A stretch of DNA of 64,000 nt from Gordonia effusa NBRC 100432 (GTDB lineage Bacteria > Actinomycetota > Actinomycetes > Mycobacteriales > Mycobacteriaceae): assembly GCF_000241305.1 (NCBI RefSeq), contig NZ_BAEH01000017.1, forward strand, positions 1 to 64,000, read 5' to 3'. Below the pieces are notes generated by a model. That model saw only the letters and a list, made by a program, of their open reading frames with translations. It was not told the DNA's origin and made no database searches. This document shows positions 11,467 to 20,580 of the stretch, piece by piece (positions within the stretch are counted from its first letter, which is position 1; every line of letters begins with the position of its first letter). Both the position numbers and the translations under genes were made by a program.

Positions 11467-12651
11467 TCAGTCAACTCGCGTATGCGAGGTTCGCCAGCCG
11501 GCGATATTACGCCGGATGCGGGGAGCAAAAGTCGCCAATAGCGCCAACACAACACCGCAGGCGAATGCCGGTACTACCACCGAGAGCGGAAAGAGGGTGC
11601 TGGCCGCCACGGAGAACGCAAGCACGCCAACCCACAGGTAGATCACTAAGGCCACGCGACTCTGCGAGTGACCCAATTCCAGCAGCCGATGATGCAAATG
11701 CATCTTGTCCGGCGTGTAGAACCCGACGCCGGCCCGAGTACGTCGGATGACGGCCATCAGCATGTCCAGCATCGGAATGAAGGTCACCGCCGCGACCAGG
11801 ATCAGCGGCGACAGAAGCGTGAACACGTCGGCCGGTCCGTAGGCGTTGACCGCGATACGACCCGACGCGCTCGTCGACGCCGCCGCGAGCATCAGGCCAA
11901 TCAGCATCGCGCCGGAATCCCCCATGAAAATGCGGGCGGGCGAGAAATTATGCGGCAGAAAGCCGAGGCAGGCACCGGCCAGCGCGACTGCGATCAGCGC
12001 CGGCGGGTAGTAGCTGACATTGCCGCCCTGGTCGTGCAGCAGTCCCAGCGAGAACATGCAGATCGCCAGCGCCGCAATCAGTCCCAATCCGGCGGCAAGA
12101 CCATCGAGACCGTCGACGAAGTTCACCGCGTTGATGGTCGCGACGGTAATCGCGACGGTCAGCAGGCCGGATTGGAGTGGATCGAGGACCAGGGTGCCAA
12201 TATTGCCGAACGGCACATAGATGACATTCCAACTCACCCCCATCAACACCATCACACCCGCCGCGGTGAGCTGTCCGGCGAATTTTGTCAGGGCATCGAG
12301 CCCCCAGCGATCGTCGATGACGCCGACCAGCACGATGACCAGGCCCGAAACGATGACTGCCATCATGTCCGGCGTGTACGCGAAGCCTCGGTTGAGCGCC
12401 GGTAACTGCGCGGCGAGAGCAATCGCCGCGACCGCGCCGACAAACATTCCGACGCCGCCGAGTCGAGGCGTCGGGATGACGTGCACGTCGCGTACCCGCG
12501 GTACCGCGACGGCACCAACTCGAATCGCGAAGACCCGGACCAGCGACGTGAGGAAATAGGTGATGGCAGCGGCAGAGAGCCCAATCAGCATCAACTCGCG
12601 GATCGGTACGCCGATGCCGCCGCTGTTACTCGGCGCGGCTAATTCCCACAT
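11467..12651 (-). CDS. wecA: Polyprenyl-phosphate GlcNAc-1-phosphate transferase WecA
   Basis: Membrane enzyme that transfers GlcNAc-1-phosphate from UDP-GlcNAc to decaprenyl phosphate, the first step of the linker joining arabinogalactan to peptidoglycan in mycolic-acid bacteria. It is 394 residues with about 11 membrane helices. The Mg-binding DDRWGLD (Asp113-Asp114), the NFVDGLDGLA motif (about 177-186) and the DKMHLHHRLL loop (about 320-330) are intact. It is the Rfe/Rv1302 homologue and sits in the same place, just upstream of the atp genes in this strand's order. The start overlaps the end of the preceding SHMT-like gene by 13 bases. Confidence 0.95.
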   Translation of the reverse strand: MWELAAPSNSGGIGVPIRELMLIGLSAAAITYFLTSLVRVFAIRVGAVAVPRVRDVHVIPTPRLGGVGMFVGAVAAIALAAQLPALNRGFAYTPDMMAVIVSGLVIVLVGVIDDRWGLDALTKFAGQLTAAGVMVLMGVSWNVIYVPFGNIGTLVLDPLQSGLLTVAITVATINAVNFVDGLDGLAAGLGLIAALAICMFSLGLLHDQGGNVSYYPPALIAVALAGACLGFLPHNFSPARIFMGDSGAMLIGLMLAAASTSASGRIAVNAYGPADVFTLLSPLILVAAVTFIPMLDMLMAVIRRTRAGVGFYTPDKMHLHHRLLELGHSQSRVALVIYLWVGVLAFSVAASTLFPLSVVVPAFACGVVLALLATFAPRIRRNIAGWRTSHTRVD

Positions 12652-13868
12652 CGCTGCTCGATCTGGTCCTTGATCTCGGCCCGCGCCCCTTCGTCGGTCA
12701 ATGCTCGTGCGATCCAGTCGGCGACGGTCGTCATCTCGGGCGCGGCGAATCCCTGTGTGGTCAGTACCGCTGTGCCCAGGCGGATCGCGGAGCCGTCGGC
12801 AACCGGGGCGGTGTCGTATGGCAGTACCGCCTTATCGACGACAATGCCGGCGTCGGCCAATGCGGCGGCCGCAGCGCGGCCAGTCAGTCCCGACGACGTC
12901 ACGTCGATGACCGCCAAATGTGTGTCCGTTCCCGCCGATACCGTCCGTAGGCCCCGCTCGGCCAGCGCGATACTCAGCTCCTGCGCGTTGCGCACTACCG
13001 CGCGAGCGTATTCGGCAAACTTGGGTGTCGCCGCTTCGGCAAAGGTAATCGCTTTGGCCGCAATAGAATTCATGGCAGGACCACCCTGCAAGAATGGAAA
13101 TACCGCCTTCTGCAGCGCCGGGGCATGCTCCTCGCGAGCCAATATCGCGCCACCGCGCGGACCCCAAAACACCTTCTGCGTCGACACCGTTACGACGTCG
13201 GCAAACGGAACCGGCGACGGCGCGGCGCCGCCCGCCACGAGCCCGGCCAAATGAGCGGCGTCGCACCAGAGGATGGCGTCGGCTTCGTCGGCGATCGATC
13301 GCAGCGCGGCCCAATCGATATGTCGCGAATAGCTCGACGAACCAGCCACGATGATCCCCGGCCGATGCACCAGCGCGGTATCACGCAGTTGGTCGTAATC
13401 GATCAATTCATCGTCTTCCCGCACGCGATAGGTAATCGGCGAGAACCAGCGGCCGGAAAAGTTCGCGCGCGACCCGTGCGTCTGATGGCCGCCGTGCATC
13501 AGTCGTAACGCCAACACCGGGTCACCCGGCTGGGCGAATGCCGCGTATACCGCTTGCCCGGCCGCAGATCCCGAAATCGCCTGCACGTTGGCGTAATCCG
13601 CGCCGAAGAGTCCACGCGCGCGCGAGATCGCGAGATTTTCTACCTCATCGACAACGCCGCAACCCCCGTGGTAGCGCGCACCCGGGTAGCCCTCCGCGTA
13701 CTTGTCCCCCAGGTCGCTGGCTAGCGCGGCGCGCACCGCGGGCGACGCCACCGACTCGCTCGCGACTAATTGCAGTGTGCTGCGGCGCCGAGTCGATTCG
13801 GACTCGATAAGTGCGGCAACTTCCGGATCGGCATCAGCCAGCGACGAAGAGACAGCGGAGAAGGTCAT
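12639..13868 (-). CDS. Divergent serine hydroxymethyltransferase-like PLP enzyme
   Basis: 409-residue fold-type I PLP enzyme related to GlyA, which interconverts serine and glycine with tetrahydrofolate. The general frame is recognisable: KYAEGYPGARY, AHGGH-like MHGGHQTHGS, WCDAAHLAGL and the PLP-lysine segment. Several residues usually invariant in GlyA differ. The lysine motif reads STQK instead of TTHK, RYYGGCE is RYHGGCG, and the QPHSGSQAN segment is QAISGSAAG. It may be a paralogue with changed substrate or weaker activity. It overlaps sua5 by four bases (ATGA) and wecA by 13, so it is part of the prfA-wecA operon. Confidence 0.82.
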   Translation of the reverse strand: MTFSAVSSSLADADPEVAALIESESTRRRSTLQLVASESVASPAVRAALASDLGDKYAEGYPGARYHGGCGVVDEVENLAISRARGLFGADYANVQAISGSAAGQAVYAAFAQPGDPVLALRLMHGGHQTHGSRANFSGRWFSPITYRVREDDELIDYDQLRDTALVHRPGIIVAGSSSYSRHIDWAALRSIADEADAILWCDAAHLAGLVAGGAAPSPVPFADVVTVSTQKVFWGPRGGAILAREEHAPALQKAVFPFLQGGPAMNSIAAKAITFAEAATPKFAEYARAVVRNAQELSIALAERGLRTVSAGTDTHLAVIDVTSSGLTGRAAAAALADAGIVVDKAVLPYDTAPVADGSAIRLGTAVLTTQGFAAPEMTTVADWIARALTDEGARAEIKDQIEQRCGN

Positions 13869-14527
13869 GGACGCGGCTCCAGCAGCTCCTCGACGGCGAT
13901 GTCGAGGACCTCGGCGACCGCGGTTGCGGCGACCGCGCCCTCGCGCAGGATGCGTGGAGTAGACGTAGACACATCGACGATGGTCGATGCCACCGCTGCC
14001 GTCGCCGGCCCACCGTCGAGGTAGACGGACACGTTGTCGCCCAACTGATCTCGCGCTTCACCTACCGTCGTCGCGGGCGGAAGACCGGATACGTTGGCAC
14101 TCGACAGAGCCATCGGCCCAACCTCGCGCAATACTTCGATCGCCACTGGATGCAACGGCATGCGCAACATGACCGTGCCGTCGGTGTCACCCAAATCCCA
14201 GGCGAGCGAAGGTGCCTGCTGGACAACCAGACTCAATCCACCGGGCCAGAAGGCCTGCACGAGATCACGTGCCTGCTGCGATACCGACAACACCAAACCC
14301 TCAATGGTGTGCCAGGAGCCAACCACCACCGGGACCGGCATGTCGCGGCCGCGGTTCTTCGCACCGAGGAGATCGGCGACCGCGTCGGAATCGAAAGCGT
14401 CGCAGCCTATTCCATAGACGGTGTCGGTGGGCAGGACGACCAGCCGGCCGCCCTTCGCCGCACGCACCGCGGCGTCTATGCCGGCCGAGCGCGTCTGCGG
14501 ATCGTTGCAGTCGAAAACCGTGCTCAT
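13865..14527 (-). CDS. L-threonylcarbamoyladenylate synthase (Sua5/YrdC family)
   Basis: Makes threonylcarbamoyl-AMP from threonine, bicarbonate and ATP for the t6A modification of ANN-decoding tRNAs. It is 220 residues, a YrdC domain with a short C-terminal tail. The substrate-binding segments LVVLPTDTVYGIGCDA, KNRGRDMPVPV and ALSSANVSG are present. Its four-base overlap with the SHMT-like gene and proximity to prmC and prfA place it in a translation-related operon, as in other Mycobacteriales (Rv1301). Confidence 0.93.
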   Translation of the reverse strand: MSTVFDCNDPQTRSAGIDAAVRAAKGGRLVVLPTDTVYGIGCDAFDSDAVADLLGAKNRGRDMPVPVVVGSWHTIEGLVLSVSQQARDLVQAFWPGGLSLVVQQAPSLAWDLGDTDGTVMLRMPLHPVAIEVLREVGPMALSSANVSGLPPATTVGEARDQLGDNVSVYLDGGPATAAVASTIVDVSTSTPRILREGAVAATAVAEVLDIAVEELLEPRP

Positions 14528-14609
14528 CTATTCTCCCGTCGGGTGGGCTCGCCCTGTACTTTTCCCGTCGCGGGCTCGCGTTTGTCACATTCCGTCGTGC
14601 TCGCCTCTG

Positions 14610-15533
14610 TCATCCTTCCACGCGGGTCGCCGTGACGAACCGAGGCCGTCCGGCCAAGTCGCGATGCCCGGCGATTGCGGTGAAGAGGCCGTCATCTGCC
14701 AGTCGTGCACCTACCGCGTCGGGAGTGCTGTCATCGTGCTCGATGCCGACAACCCCGCCGGCCTTACAGACCTTGGCCAGCACCGGCACCATCGGATTAA
14801 TCACGCTCATCCCGTCGAACCCCGCGAACACGGCCTCGGCCGGGTCGATATCGACCTCCGGCTCAACCTCGGTGTCCTCGGGAACATACGGCGGATTTGC
14901 CACGACAACATCGCAGGACGCCGGAGCCAGCCACTTCGCGACGTCGGAAGCTCGGGTCACGTCAGCATGAACCACCGTTATCCGGTCCGCCACATCGGCT
15001 GGCTGGGCGGCGACATTCCGCTTGAGCCACATCAACGCGGGTAGTGATTCTTCGATCGCGACCAAGCGCGCGTTCGGCAACTCGGTTGCCAACGAAATCG
15101 CCAACGCACCACTGCCACTACAGAAGTCGGCAATCAGGCAATCTCCATGGGGCGCAACCGAAATCGCCCACTCAGCCAAGAGTTCAGTCTCCGGCCGCGG
15201 GATAAACACACCATTGCCGACCTGTAGTTCCAGCGTACGAAAGGCCGCGGTGCCGACCAGGTACTGCAACGGGTAGCGCGCGGCCCGCGCTCGCACGAGG
15301 CGGCCGAACTCAGCCACTGCCCCGGCATCGATCTCATCCACGATCACCAATCGACCTCGGTCGACATCGGCAACATGCGCCAGCAGCCACTGCGCGTCCG
15401 CCAGCGGCGACGACACCCCCGCGTCATGCAAAAGTCCAGTGGCCCAGGCTAATTGATCATCGGTCCGCCGGGAACTCGGTTGCCCGCCGACACTCTCGCT
15501 CGCCCCGGTGACATTCCCCGTCGCTTCGATCAC
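14610..15533 (-). CDS. prmC: Peptide chain release factor N5-glutamine methyltransferase PrmC
   Basis: Methylates the Gln of the GGQ motif in release factors RF1 and RF2 using S-adenosylmethionine. The protein is 307 residues. The SAM-binding segment [10 protein letters not shown] lies at about 136-145 and the catalytic NPPYVPE motif at 213-219. The N-terminal helical domain ends near FIPRPETE. It overlaps its substrate gene prfA by four bases (ATGA), the usual prfA-prmC coupling. The 82 bases after it carry two imperfect copies of a cccgtcg-gggctcgc phrase but no gene. Confidence 0.95.
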   Translation of the reverse strand: MIEATGNVTGASESVGGQPSSRRTDDQLAWATGLLHDAGVSSPLADAQWLLAHVADVDRGRLVIVDEIDAGAVAEFGRLVRARAARYPLQYLVGTAAFRTLELQVGNGVFIPRPETELLAEWAISVAPHGDCLIADFCSGSGALAISLATELPNARLVAIEESLPALMWLKRNVAAQPADVADRITVVHADVTRASDVAKWLAPASCDVVVANPPYVPEDTEVEPEVDIDPAEAVFAGFDGMSVINPMVPVLAKVCKAGGVVGIEHDDSTPDAVGARLADDGLFTAIAGHRDLAGRPRFVTATRVEG

Positions 15534-16609
15534 TGTGCTTGCAACCGCGCTTGCTTGTCGGCGTCCACTAGCGCGTCCAACAATGCGTCCATCTCTCCGT
15601 TCAGCACGGCGTCGAGGTTGTTGGCCTTGTAACCGATGCGATGATCGGTAATGCGGTTCTCGGGAAAGTTATAGGTACGGATGCGCTCGGAACGGTCGAC
15701 CGTGCGAATCTGCGCGGCGCGGCCCTCAGCGGCGGCTGCATCGGCTTCTTCCTCAGCTAGAGCTTGCAAACGCGCGGCGAGTACCTGCATCGCGCGCGCC
15801 TTGTTCTGCAGCTGCGATCGCTCGTTCTGACAGGTGACGACGATGCCGGTGGGCAGATGGGTCAGCCGGACCGCAGAGTCGGTGGTGTTGACACCCTGAC
15901 CGCCCTTGCCCGAGCTGCGGTAAACGTCCACGCGCAAATCGGTTTCGTCGATGACAACTTCGGCGACCTCTTCGGGTTCGGGGTAGATGAGCACGCCCGC
16001 TGCCGACGTATGGATACGCCCCTGCGACTCGGTGACGGGCACCCGCTGCACGCGGTGCACGCCGCCCTCGAACTTGAGTCGCGACCACACGCCGTCGCGC
16101 GTCGCCTCTTTCGACTTGATGGCGATGGTGGCCTCTTTGTAACCGCCGAGGTCGGATTCGGTGACACCGAGCAACTGAGCTTTAAAGCCCCGTCGCTCGC
16201 AGTATTTGAGGTACATCCGCGCGAGGTCCGCGGCGAACAACGCGGACTCCTCGCCCCCGGCACCCGATTTCACTTCCAACACAACGTCATCGCCGTCGTG
16301 CGGATCGCGGGGTGCCAGCAGATCGGTGAGCGTGGCGTCGAGTTCAGCGACCGACTCGGTCAGTGCCGGGATTTCCTCGGCGAACGCGGGATCGTCGGCC
16401 GCCAGTTCCTGCGCCGCGGCAAGATCGTCCCGCGCCGCGCACAGCTTCTGGTACGTCGCCATCACCGGCGCCAATTCAGCGAACCGCTTGCCGACTCGTC
16501 GTGCGGCAGTCGGATCGTCGTGTAACGACGGGTCCGACAGTTGCTGCTCAAGTCCGGCATGCTCGGCCAGAATGTCGTCGATCGCCGATGGCGCGTCGTG
16601 GGTGCTCAC
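15530..16609 (-). CDS. prfA: Peptide chain release factor 1
   Basis: Recognises UAA and UAG stop codons and triggers peptide release. With the GTG at 16607-16609 as start (aggg six bases before it) the protein is 359 residues, the normal length; the open frame continues 20 codons upstream but without family similarity. The codon-recognition tripeptide Pro-Val-Thr (about 191-193) and the catalytic GGQ (236-238) are intact. The prmC start overlaps its stop codon. Confidence 0.96.
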   Translation of the reverse strand: MSTHDAPSAIDDILAEHAGLEQQLSDPSLHDDPTAARRVGKRFAELAPVMATYQKLCAARDDLAAAQELAADDPAFAEEIPALTESVAELDATLTDLLAPRDPHDGDDVVLEVKSGAGGEESALFAADLARMYLKYCERRGFKAQLLGVTESDLGGYKEATIAIKSKEATRDGVWSRLKFEGGVHRVQRVPVTESQGRIHTSAAGVLIYPEPEEVAEVVIDETDLRVDVYRSSGKGGQGVNTTDSAVRLTHLPTGIVVTCQNERSQLQNKARAMQVLAARLQALAEEEADAAAAEGRAAQIRTVDRSERIRTYNFPENRITDHRIGYKANNLDAVLNGEMDALLDALVDADKQARLQAQ

Positions 16610-16693
16610 CGTCGTCCCTTCGTGAATGGTCTGGCAAATACAAACGACACCCGACCTGTGCCGATGCACAAGTTCGGGTGTCGAATGGAAAAG

Positions 16694-16924
16694 CTAAGCG
16701 TCGGCCTTGTCAGCCTTGGCGCGCTTGCCGTACCGAGCCTCGAAGCGGGCAACACGGCCGCCGGTATCGAGGATCTTCTGCTTACCCGTGTAGAACGGGT
16801 GGCACTGGGAGCAGACTTCGACGTTGATGCGGCCATCGGCCTTGGTGCTGTGGGTCTCGAAAGTATTGCCACAGCCGCAGACGACGGTGGTCGCTACGTA
16901 GTCGGGGTGAATACCCTGTTTCAT
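16694..16924 (-). CDS. rpmE: 50S ribosomal protein L31, zinc-binding type
   Basis: 76-residue ribosomal protein. It keeps the zinc-ribbon cysteines (CGCGNTF at 16-22 and CSQC at 37-40), so it is the zinc-containing form and not the Zur-controlled zinc-free paralogue. The C-terminus is a short Lys/Ala-rich tail. In related genomes rpmE directly follows rho; here the two are about 14 kb apart. Confidence 0.97.
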   Translation of the reverse strand: MKQGIHPDYVATTVVCGCGNTFETHSTKADGRINVEVCSQCHPFYTGKQKILDTGGRVARFEARYGKRAKADKADA

Positions 16925-17300
16925 GATGGATGTCCCTTTCTCATGGTCGCCGGGTCACCATCGTGGATCGATGGTGTGAACCGGAACCGGACTCGACCGA
17001 TCAGTATGCCACGACGGGCGGTATTGCTACCAATCCGTCGACACACTGGGCGATCTCAGCAGCCTCAACCGCGATCGCGGAGCGAAAATTCCCGCGAACC
17101 GTGTCGGGGCTACCCACACCGGCACTACTGGACCGAGCGGATGCTCCACCAGCACCGATGATGCCCACGGGCACCGGCTGCCGTGCTAACACTGTGACGA
17201 AACCGACCTTCATCCGCGATCAGAGACGTCCACGGCTCCCCTAAAATAGTCCGGTGACCACGCGCGGGAGCGCATACCCCAACCTCCTCCCAACTGAGAT
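16925..17300. other. Intergenic region between divergent rpmE and reductase gene
   Basis: This 376-base region should hold the rpmE promoter (minus strand) and the promoter of the reductase gene (plus strand). A 70-codon open frame at 17001-17213 on the minus strand has no ribosome site and only moderate third-position GC, so I do not call it. No IdeR box, repeat or RNA gene was recognised here. Confidence 0.5.
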
Positions 17301-18524
17301 ATGACTTCGACGCATTTACACAACGCCGCCGACTCTGGCCGCCGAGACAACGGGCCCACCTCCCCGACGACTCCGAGTCGTCCCGAACGCCGTAAACGTT
17401 CGACGTGGGGCCGCAAGAACCCGTACCGCGCGGCGATAGTCGAGCGTGTTCAGTTGTCGGGACCCGACTCGGAGAAAGAGGTCCACCATCTGGTTCTGGA
17501 CCTCGGCGACAGTGGCATCGAATATCAGCCAGGCGACGGCATCGGCGTGACGCCGGTCAACGACCCGACGCTCGTCGCCGCGATCCTCACTCGTCTCGAC
17601 GTCGACCCGTCGACGCCGGTCACCGTCGGGCGCGACGAGGTCACGCTACTGGAGGCATTGAGTCACCGAGTTGAAATCTCAACTCCGTCAACGTATTTCG
17701 CAGACTTCCTAGCGGGGCGCCTACCTGGTTCGGAGTTAGCCGAAGCGATAGCCACCGACACCCTCGGCGTCTGGTTGCGCGGAAAAGATGTTCTCGACCT
17801 GCTCAATATCGACGACCAATTAGAGATTTCCGCGCAGGAGCTGATTGAGGAGTTGTCGCCCCTGGCCCACCGCACCTACTCGATCGCGTCGAGTCCGACC
17901 GAACATGCCGGAACCGTGCATATCACCATGTCGACCGTCCGCTACCACGCCGGCGACCGCATGCGCGGAGGCGTCTGCTCGACATACCTCGCCGACCGAC
18001 GTGTTGTCGGCCATCCCGAGGACGCCCATATCGGCGTATTCGTCACCGCCAACCGCAGTTTCCGTCTTCCCGACCCGGCCACCAAGGTGATTATGGTCGG
18101 CCCCGGCACGGGTATCGCGCCATTCCGCGCATTCCTGTACGAGCGCAAGGCGACCGGCGCTACCGGCGAGAATTGGTTGTTCTTCGGTGACCAACGTCGC
18201 GATCACGACTTCCTTTACGCGGATGAGTTGATGCGGTTCACCGAAGAGGGTTTGCTATCCCACCTTGACTTGGCCTTTTCCCGCGATCAGGAGCACAAGG
18301 TCTATGTCCAGGATCGCATGCGTGAGCGCGGGGCAGACCTCTACGCATGGTTGGCCGATGGCGCCCACTTCTATGTCTGCGGCGACGCCGATCAGATGGC
18401 GGTCGACGTCGAAGGCGCTTTGCTGGATATCGTCGCCGAACACGGCGCGATGTCGAGGACGCAAGCCGAGGAATTCGTCGCCGAACTCAAGAAAACGAAG
18501 CGGTACCTGCGCGACGTCTACTGA
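17301..18524 (+). CDS. CysJ/P450-reductase-like FAD/NADPH reductase without flavodoxin domain
   Basis: 407-residue protein with only the FAD-binding and NADPH-binding modules of the diflavin reductase family. FAD motifs are RTYSIASSP (about 192-200) and GGVCSTYL. The NADPH-binding segment is GPGTGIAPFRAFL, followed by FFGDQRRDHDFLYADEL and a C-terminal RYLRDVY. The N-terminal 30 residues are low in complexity, and the FMN-binding flavodoxin domain is absent. It is clearly paralogous to the C-terminal two thirds of the complete diflavin reductase at 27723-29525. It probably works with a separate flavodoxin or ferredoxin, or with the nearby iron-regulated proteins. No partner sulfite reductase is in the window. 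Confidence 0.85.
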   Translation: MTSTHLHNAADSGRRDNGPTSPTTPSRPERRKRSTWGRKNPYRAAIVERVQLSGPDSEKEVHHLVLDLGDSGIEYQPGDGIGVTPVNDPTLVAAILTRLDVDPSTPVTVGRDEVTLLEALSHRVEISTPSTYFADFLAGRLPGSELAEAIATDTLGVWLRGKDVLDLLNIDDQLEISAQELIEELSPLAHRTYSIASSPTEHAGTVHITMSTVRYHAGDRMRGGVCSTYLADRRVVGHPEDAHIGVFVTANRSFRLPDPATKVIMVGPGTGIAPFRAFLYERKATGATGENWLFFGDQRRDHDFLYADELMRFTEEGLLSHLDLAFSRDQEHKVYVQDRMRERGADLYAWLADGAHFYVCGDADQMAVDVEGALLDIVAEHGAMSRTQAEEFVAELKKTKRYLRDVY

Positions 18525-18746
18525 GACGGCGCGGCTCAACTCTGCGGACCGAACTGCAGGGTTCCTGCGTGTTTGTTAATAGGTGCAGTGTACGAGTCTG
18601 AGGCCTGCCCGGTTCTTGTGCCGTGGCGGGCTGTGTTCGGCATCACATTCTCGCTATAGCCGGTGTGTGCGATAGTAAAGTTTCTCATTGCTGGTTCGGA
18701 CTGGCGATTTTATGGGGTTTACCACTACAAGAGGTCGGGGATTGTG

Positions 18747-19429
18747 ATGCGTAAGTTTTTAATTCCGCTGGGAGTGTTGCTCTCGGCGGCTGTTTTTTGT
18801 TAGCTCAGCTCGGGGCGGGGATAGCTAATGCTCAGGTGAAGCGGACTATTGACGGTAATGTGATAGCCGTCAATGCTTCGAAATCACGGGTTTTCCGGGT
18901 GGCTCCCATGGGTGCGCCGCTGCTCAACCATGCTGGGCAGATGGCCCTTGATGTTCGGGCAGGTATCTCGAATATTCGTGCTGATCAGATTGTGTCGGCG
19001 AAACTTGAAGTCGGTTATGTCGTCGGGTACACGGCTAATCTTGCCCCCAGTGGGGCGAAGGTCACCGCCAATACGCCTGAACTTAAGGTGAATGGTGGGG
19101 TCAATGCGAAGTTGAATCCGACCGTGAACATCAGTAGCACCGGCGGCGGAGGCAGTATTGGTGAGGTCGGCGGCCAGGCTGGTGTCGAAGCAACTATTGT
19201 TCCGTCGTCGACTGTCGAGTTTGATGTTGAGCCTGGCCGGGAAAAGATGGTGACAGTCGCCGAGGTTTCTCTGACTCGGCCGCGTGCGGAGATCACGGTT
19301 ACTGGTATTCGGATTTCGGTGACAGGCGCTCCGGGTACTACCGGTGCGCAGGCCTATGCGCGGATCACGGTCTATACCGACACGGGTTCGTATGTCCTAA
19401 CAAGTTATTCTTCGCGTACGGAAATCTGA
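18747..19429 (+). pseudogene. MspA-family porin with a frameshift in the signal peptide
   Basis: The ATG at 18747, preceded by a gaggtcgggg ribosome site, starts a signal peptide (MRKFLIPLGVLLSAAVF) that runs into a stop at 18801 just after a run of six T (18793-18798). One more T would join it to the frame read from 18797. That would give a complete export signal ending in ANA-Q and a mature protein of about 195 residues. The mature part matches the MspA porin family: a LEVGYVVGY-type strand, a glycine-rich central loop, and a C-terminal AEITVTGIRISV...ARITVYTDTG segment. MspA proteins form octameric channels in the mycolate outer membrane. The break may be a real mutation, slippage (phase-variable expression), or a sequencing error. 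Confidence 0.72.
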
Positions 19430-19434
19430 GGCTG

Positions 19435-20580
19435 ATGATCATGCGAATAACACGCAATAAAGCGTTTGGCACTCAAATCACTGCTGTTGTTGCAGTGTCT
19501 GCCGCTCTGGTGGTGGGAATCGCTGCTCTGGCAGGCACAGCGAGCGCTGAGACTCCTGCCGAGCGGTGCAAGCGGGAGACCGCTGCCTACAATGCCGCGT
19601 GGAAGCAGTCATGGCTGGCGACACATCCAGGGGCTGATCCGAGTGATGCTCCACCTCCGGCGATACCGTATAAGTGTGGTCAGCCACCGGCTACGGTGAC
19701 GCCCACTACCTCAGCACCGACCTCATCGTCGCCATCAGCGACACCAACGAGTTCGGCAGCGCCCTCGTCGACTACGTCTCGACCCTCTCGGCCGTCAACC
19801 GATCCGCTCGCCCCAGATACGGTCACACCTCGTGGTGCGTTGCCGACGATTAACGCGCCCGGGGCGGGTATCGACACGGTAGAGCGCGCGAAGTTGCAGA
19901 TCATTTCTGAACGTAACTACAACACTCCACTTCAGGTGGTGAAGCGCACTTTAGAATCGTATGCACAGAAGGTGTCGAAACCTTACTCGCAGGTATTGAC
20001 TCAGGCCGCCAATAATGCTTTATCAGCCGTACCCCGCAACAACGCGTCAGATAACGGCGGTCCTAACTGCCGCAATGGCTCTGCATCGTCCTATACTCCG
20101 CCAGCACCCCGCGCGACCGGAGAAGCCCGCCACCGTGGGGACTACTTCTTCTCCAAGTCATGCACTTTCAACTTTAATCACGGGCACAACGGCATATTCA
20201 TAAACTCCAGGGATACCGTTGAGGCCAGCAACGAGGAAACCCCCCGTCACAAGCCAGGCGTATTTGTTTCCAGAGGCTCGGCATTTAGCAAATCCCGCAT
20301 TGAGCCGAGAATGTATGCGGTAAAAGCGCAGGATTGGGAGAAGGACAAAGCTGCTGACGTCGCCGAAGGGTACCCTGGTCGGAATATGAGTTATAACAAC
20401 AGTTTTTATGACAATCGTAAGTCCGGCGATGGGGTGACTTCAATGAACTGCTCGCAGGTGGTGTGGGCAGCTTGGTGGGACAGCAGCAGTCATAAGATTG
20501 ACCTCGACCATGATGGTGGCCCCGGCGTTTATCCTAAGGACCTTGCCAGGACGGGGTGGTCCAATGAGTACCCCACCTAG
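19435..20580 (+). CDS. Secreted protein with permuted papain-like (YiiX/NlpC-P60-type) domain
   Basis: 381-residue exported protein. It has a signal peptide of about 38 residues ending ASA-E, a small Cys-containing segment, and a Pro/Ser/Thr-rich linker (about 84-125). A helical region (about 147-200) and a C-terminal domain (about 225-381) follow. The last contains GDYFFS, then FNHGHNGIF (His249, His251), and later MNCSQVVWAAW with Cys339. The His-before-Cys order is that of circularly permuted papain-like amidases and peptidases, so the protein may cleave peptidoglycan or lipid-linked substrates in the envelope. This is an inference from motif order; no close relative was recognised. It follows the MspA-like gene by six bases and overlaps the lipoprotein gene by 17. 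Confidence 0.65.
   Translation: MIMRITRNKAFGTQITAVVAVSAALVVGIAALAGTASAETPAERCKRETAAYNAAWKQSWLATHPGADPSDAPPPAIPYKCGQPPATVTPTTSAPTSSSPSATPTSSAAPSSTTSRPSRPSTDPLAPDTVTPRGALPTINAPGAGIDTVERAKLQIISERNYNTPLQVVKRTLESYAQKVSKPYSQVLTQAANNALSAVPRNNASDNGGPNCRNGSASSYTPPAPRATGEARHRGDYFFSKSCTFNFNHGHNGIFINSRDTVEASNEETPRHKPGVFVSRGSAFSKSRIEPRMYAVKAQDWEKDKAADVAEGYPGRNMSYNNSFYDNRKSGDGVTSMNCSQVVWAAWWDSSSHKIDLDHDGGPGVYPKDLARTGWSNEYPT

Noticed and set aside
17001-17213. A 70-codon open frame on the minus strand upstream of rpmE
   Set aside because: No ribosome site, moderate third-position GC and no recognisable domain. It could be a small real protein but I cannot support it.
17301-18524. Sulfite reductase flavoprotein as a specific call
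   Set aside because: No sirohaem sulfite reductase gene is nearby and the flavodoxin domain is missing, so only the reductase fold is called.
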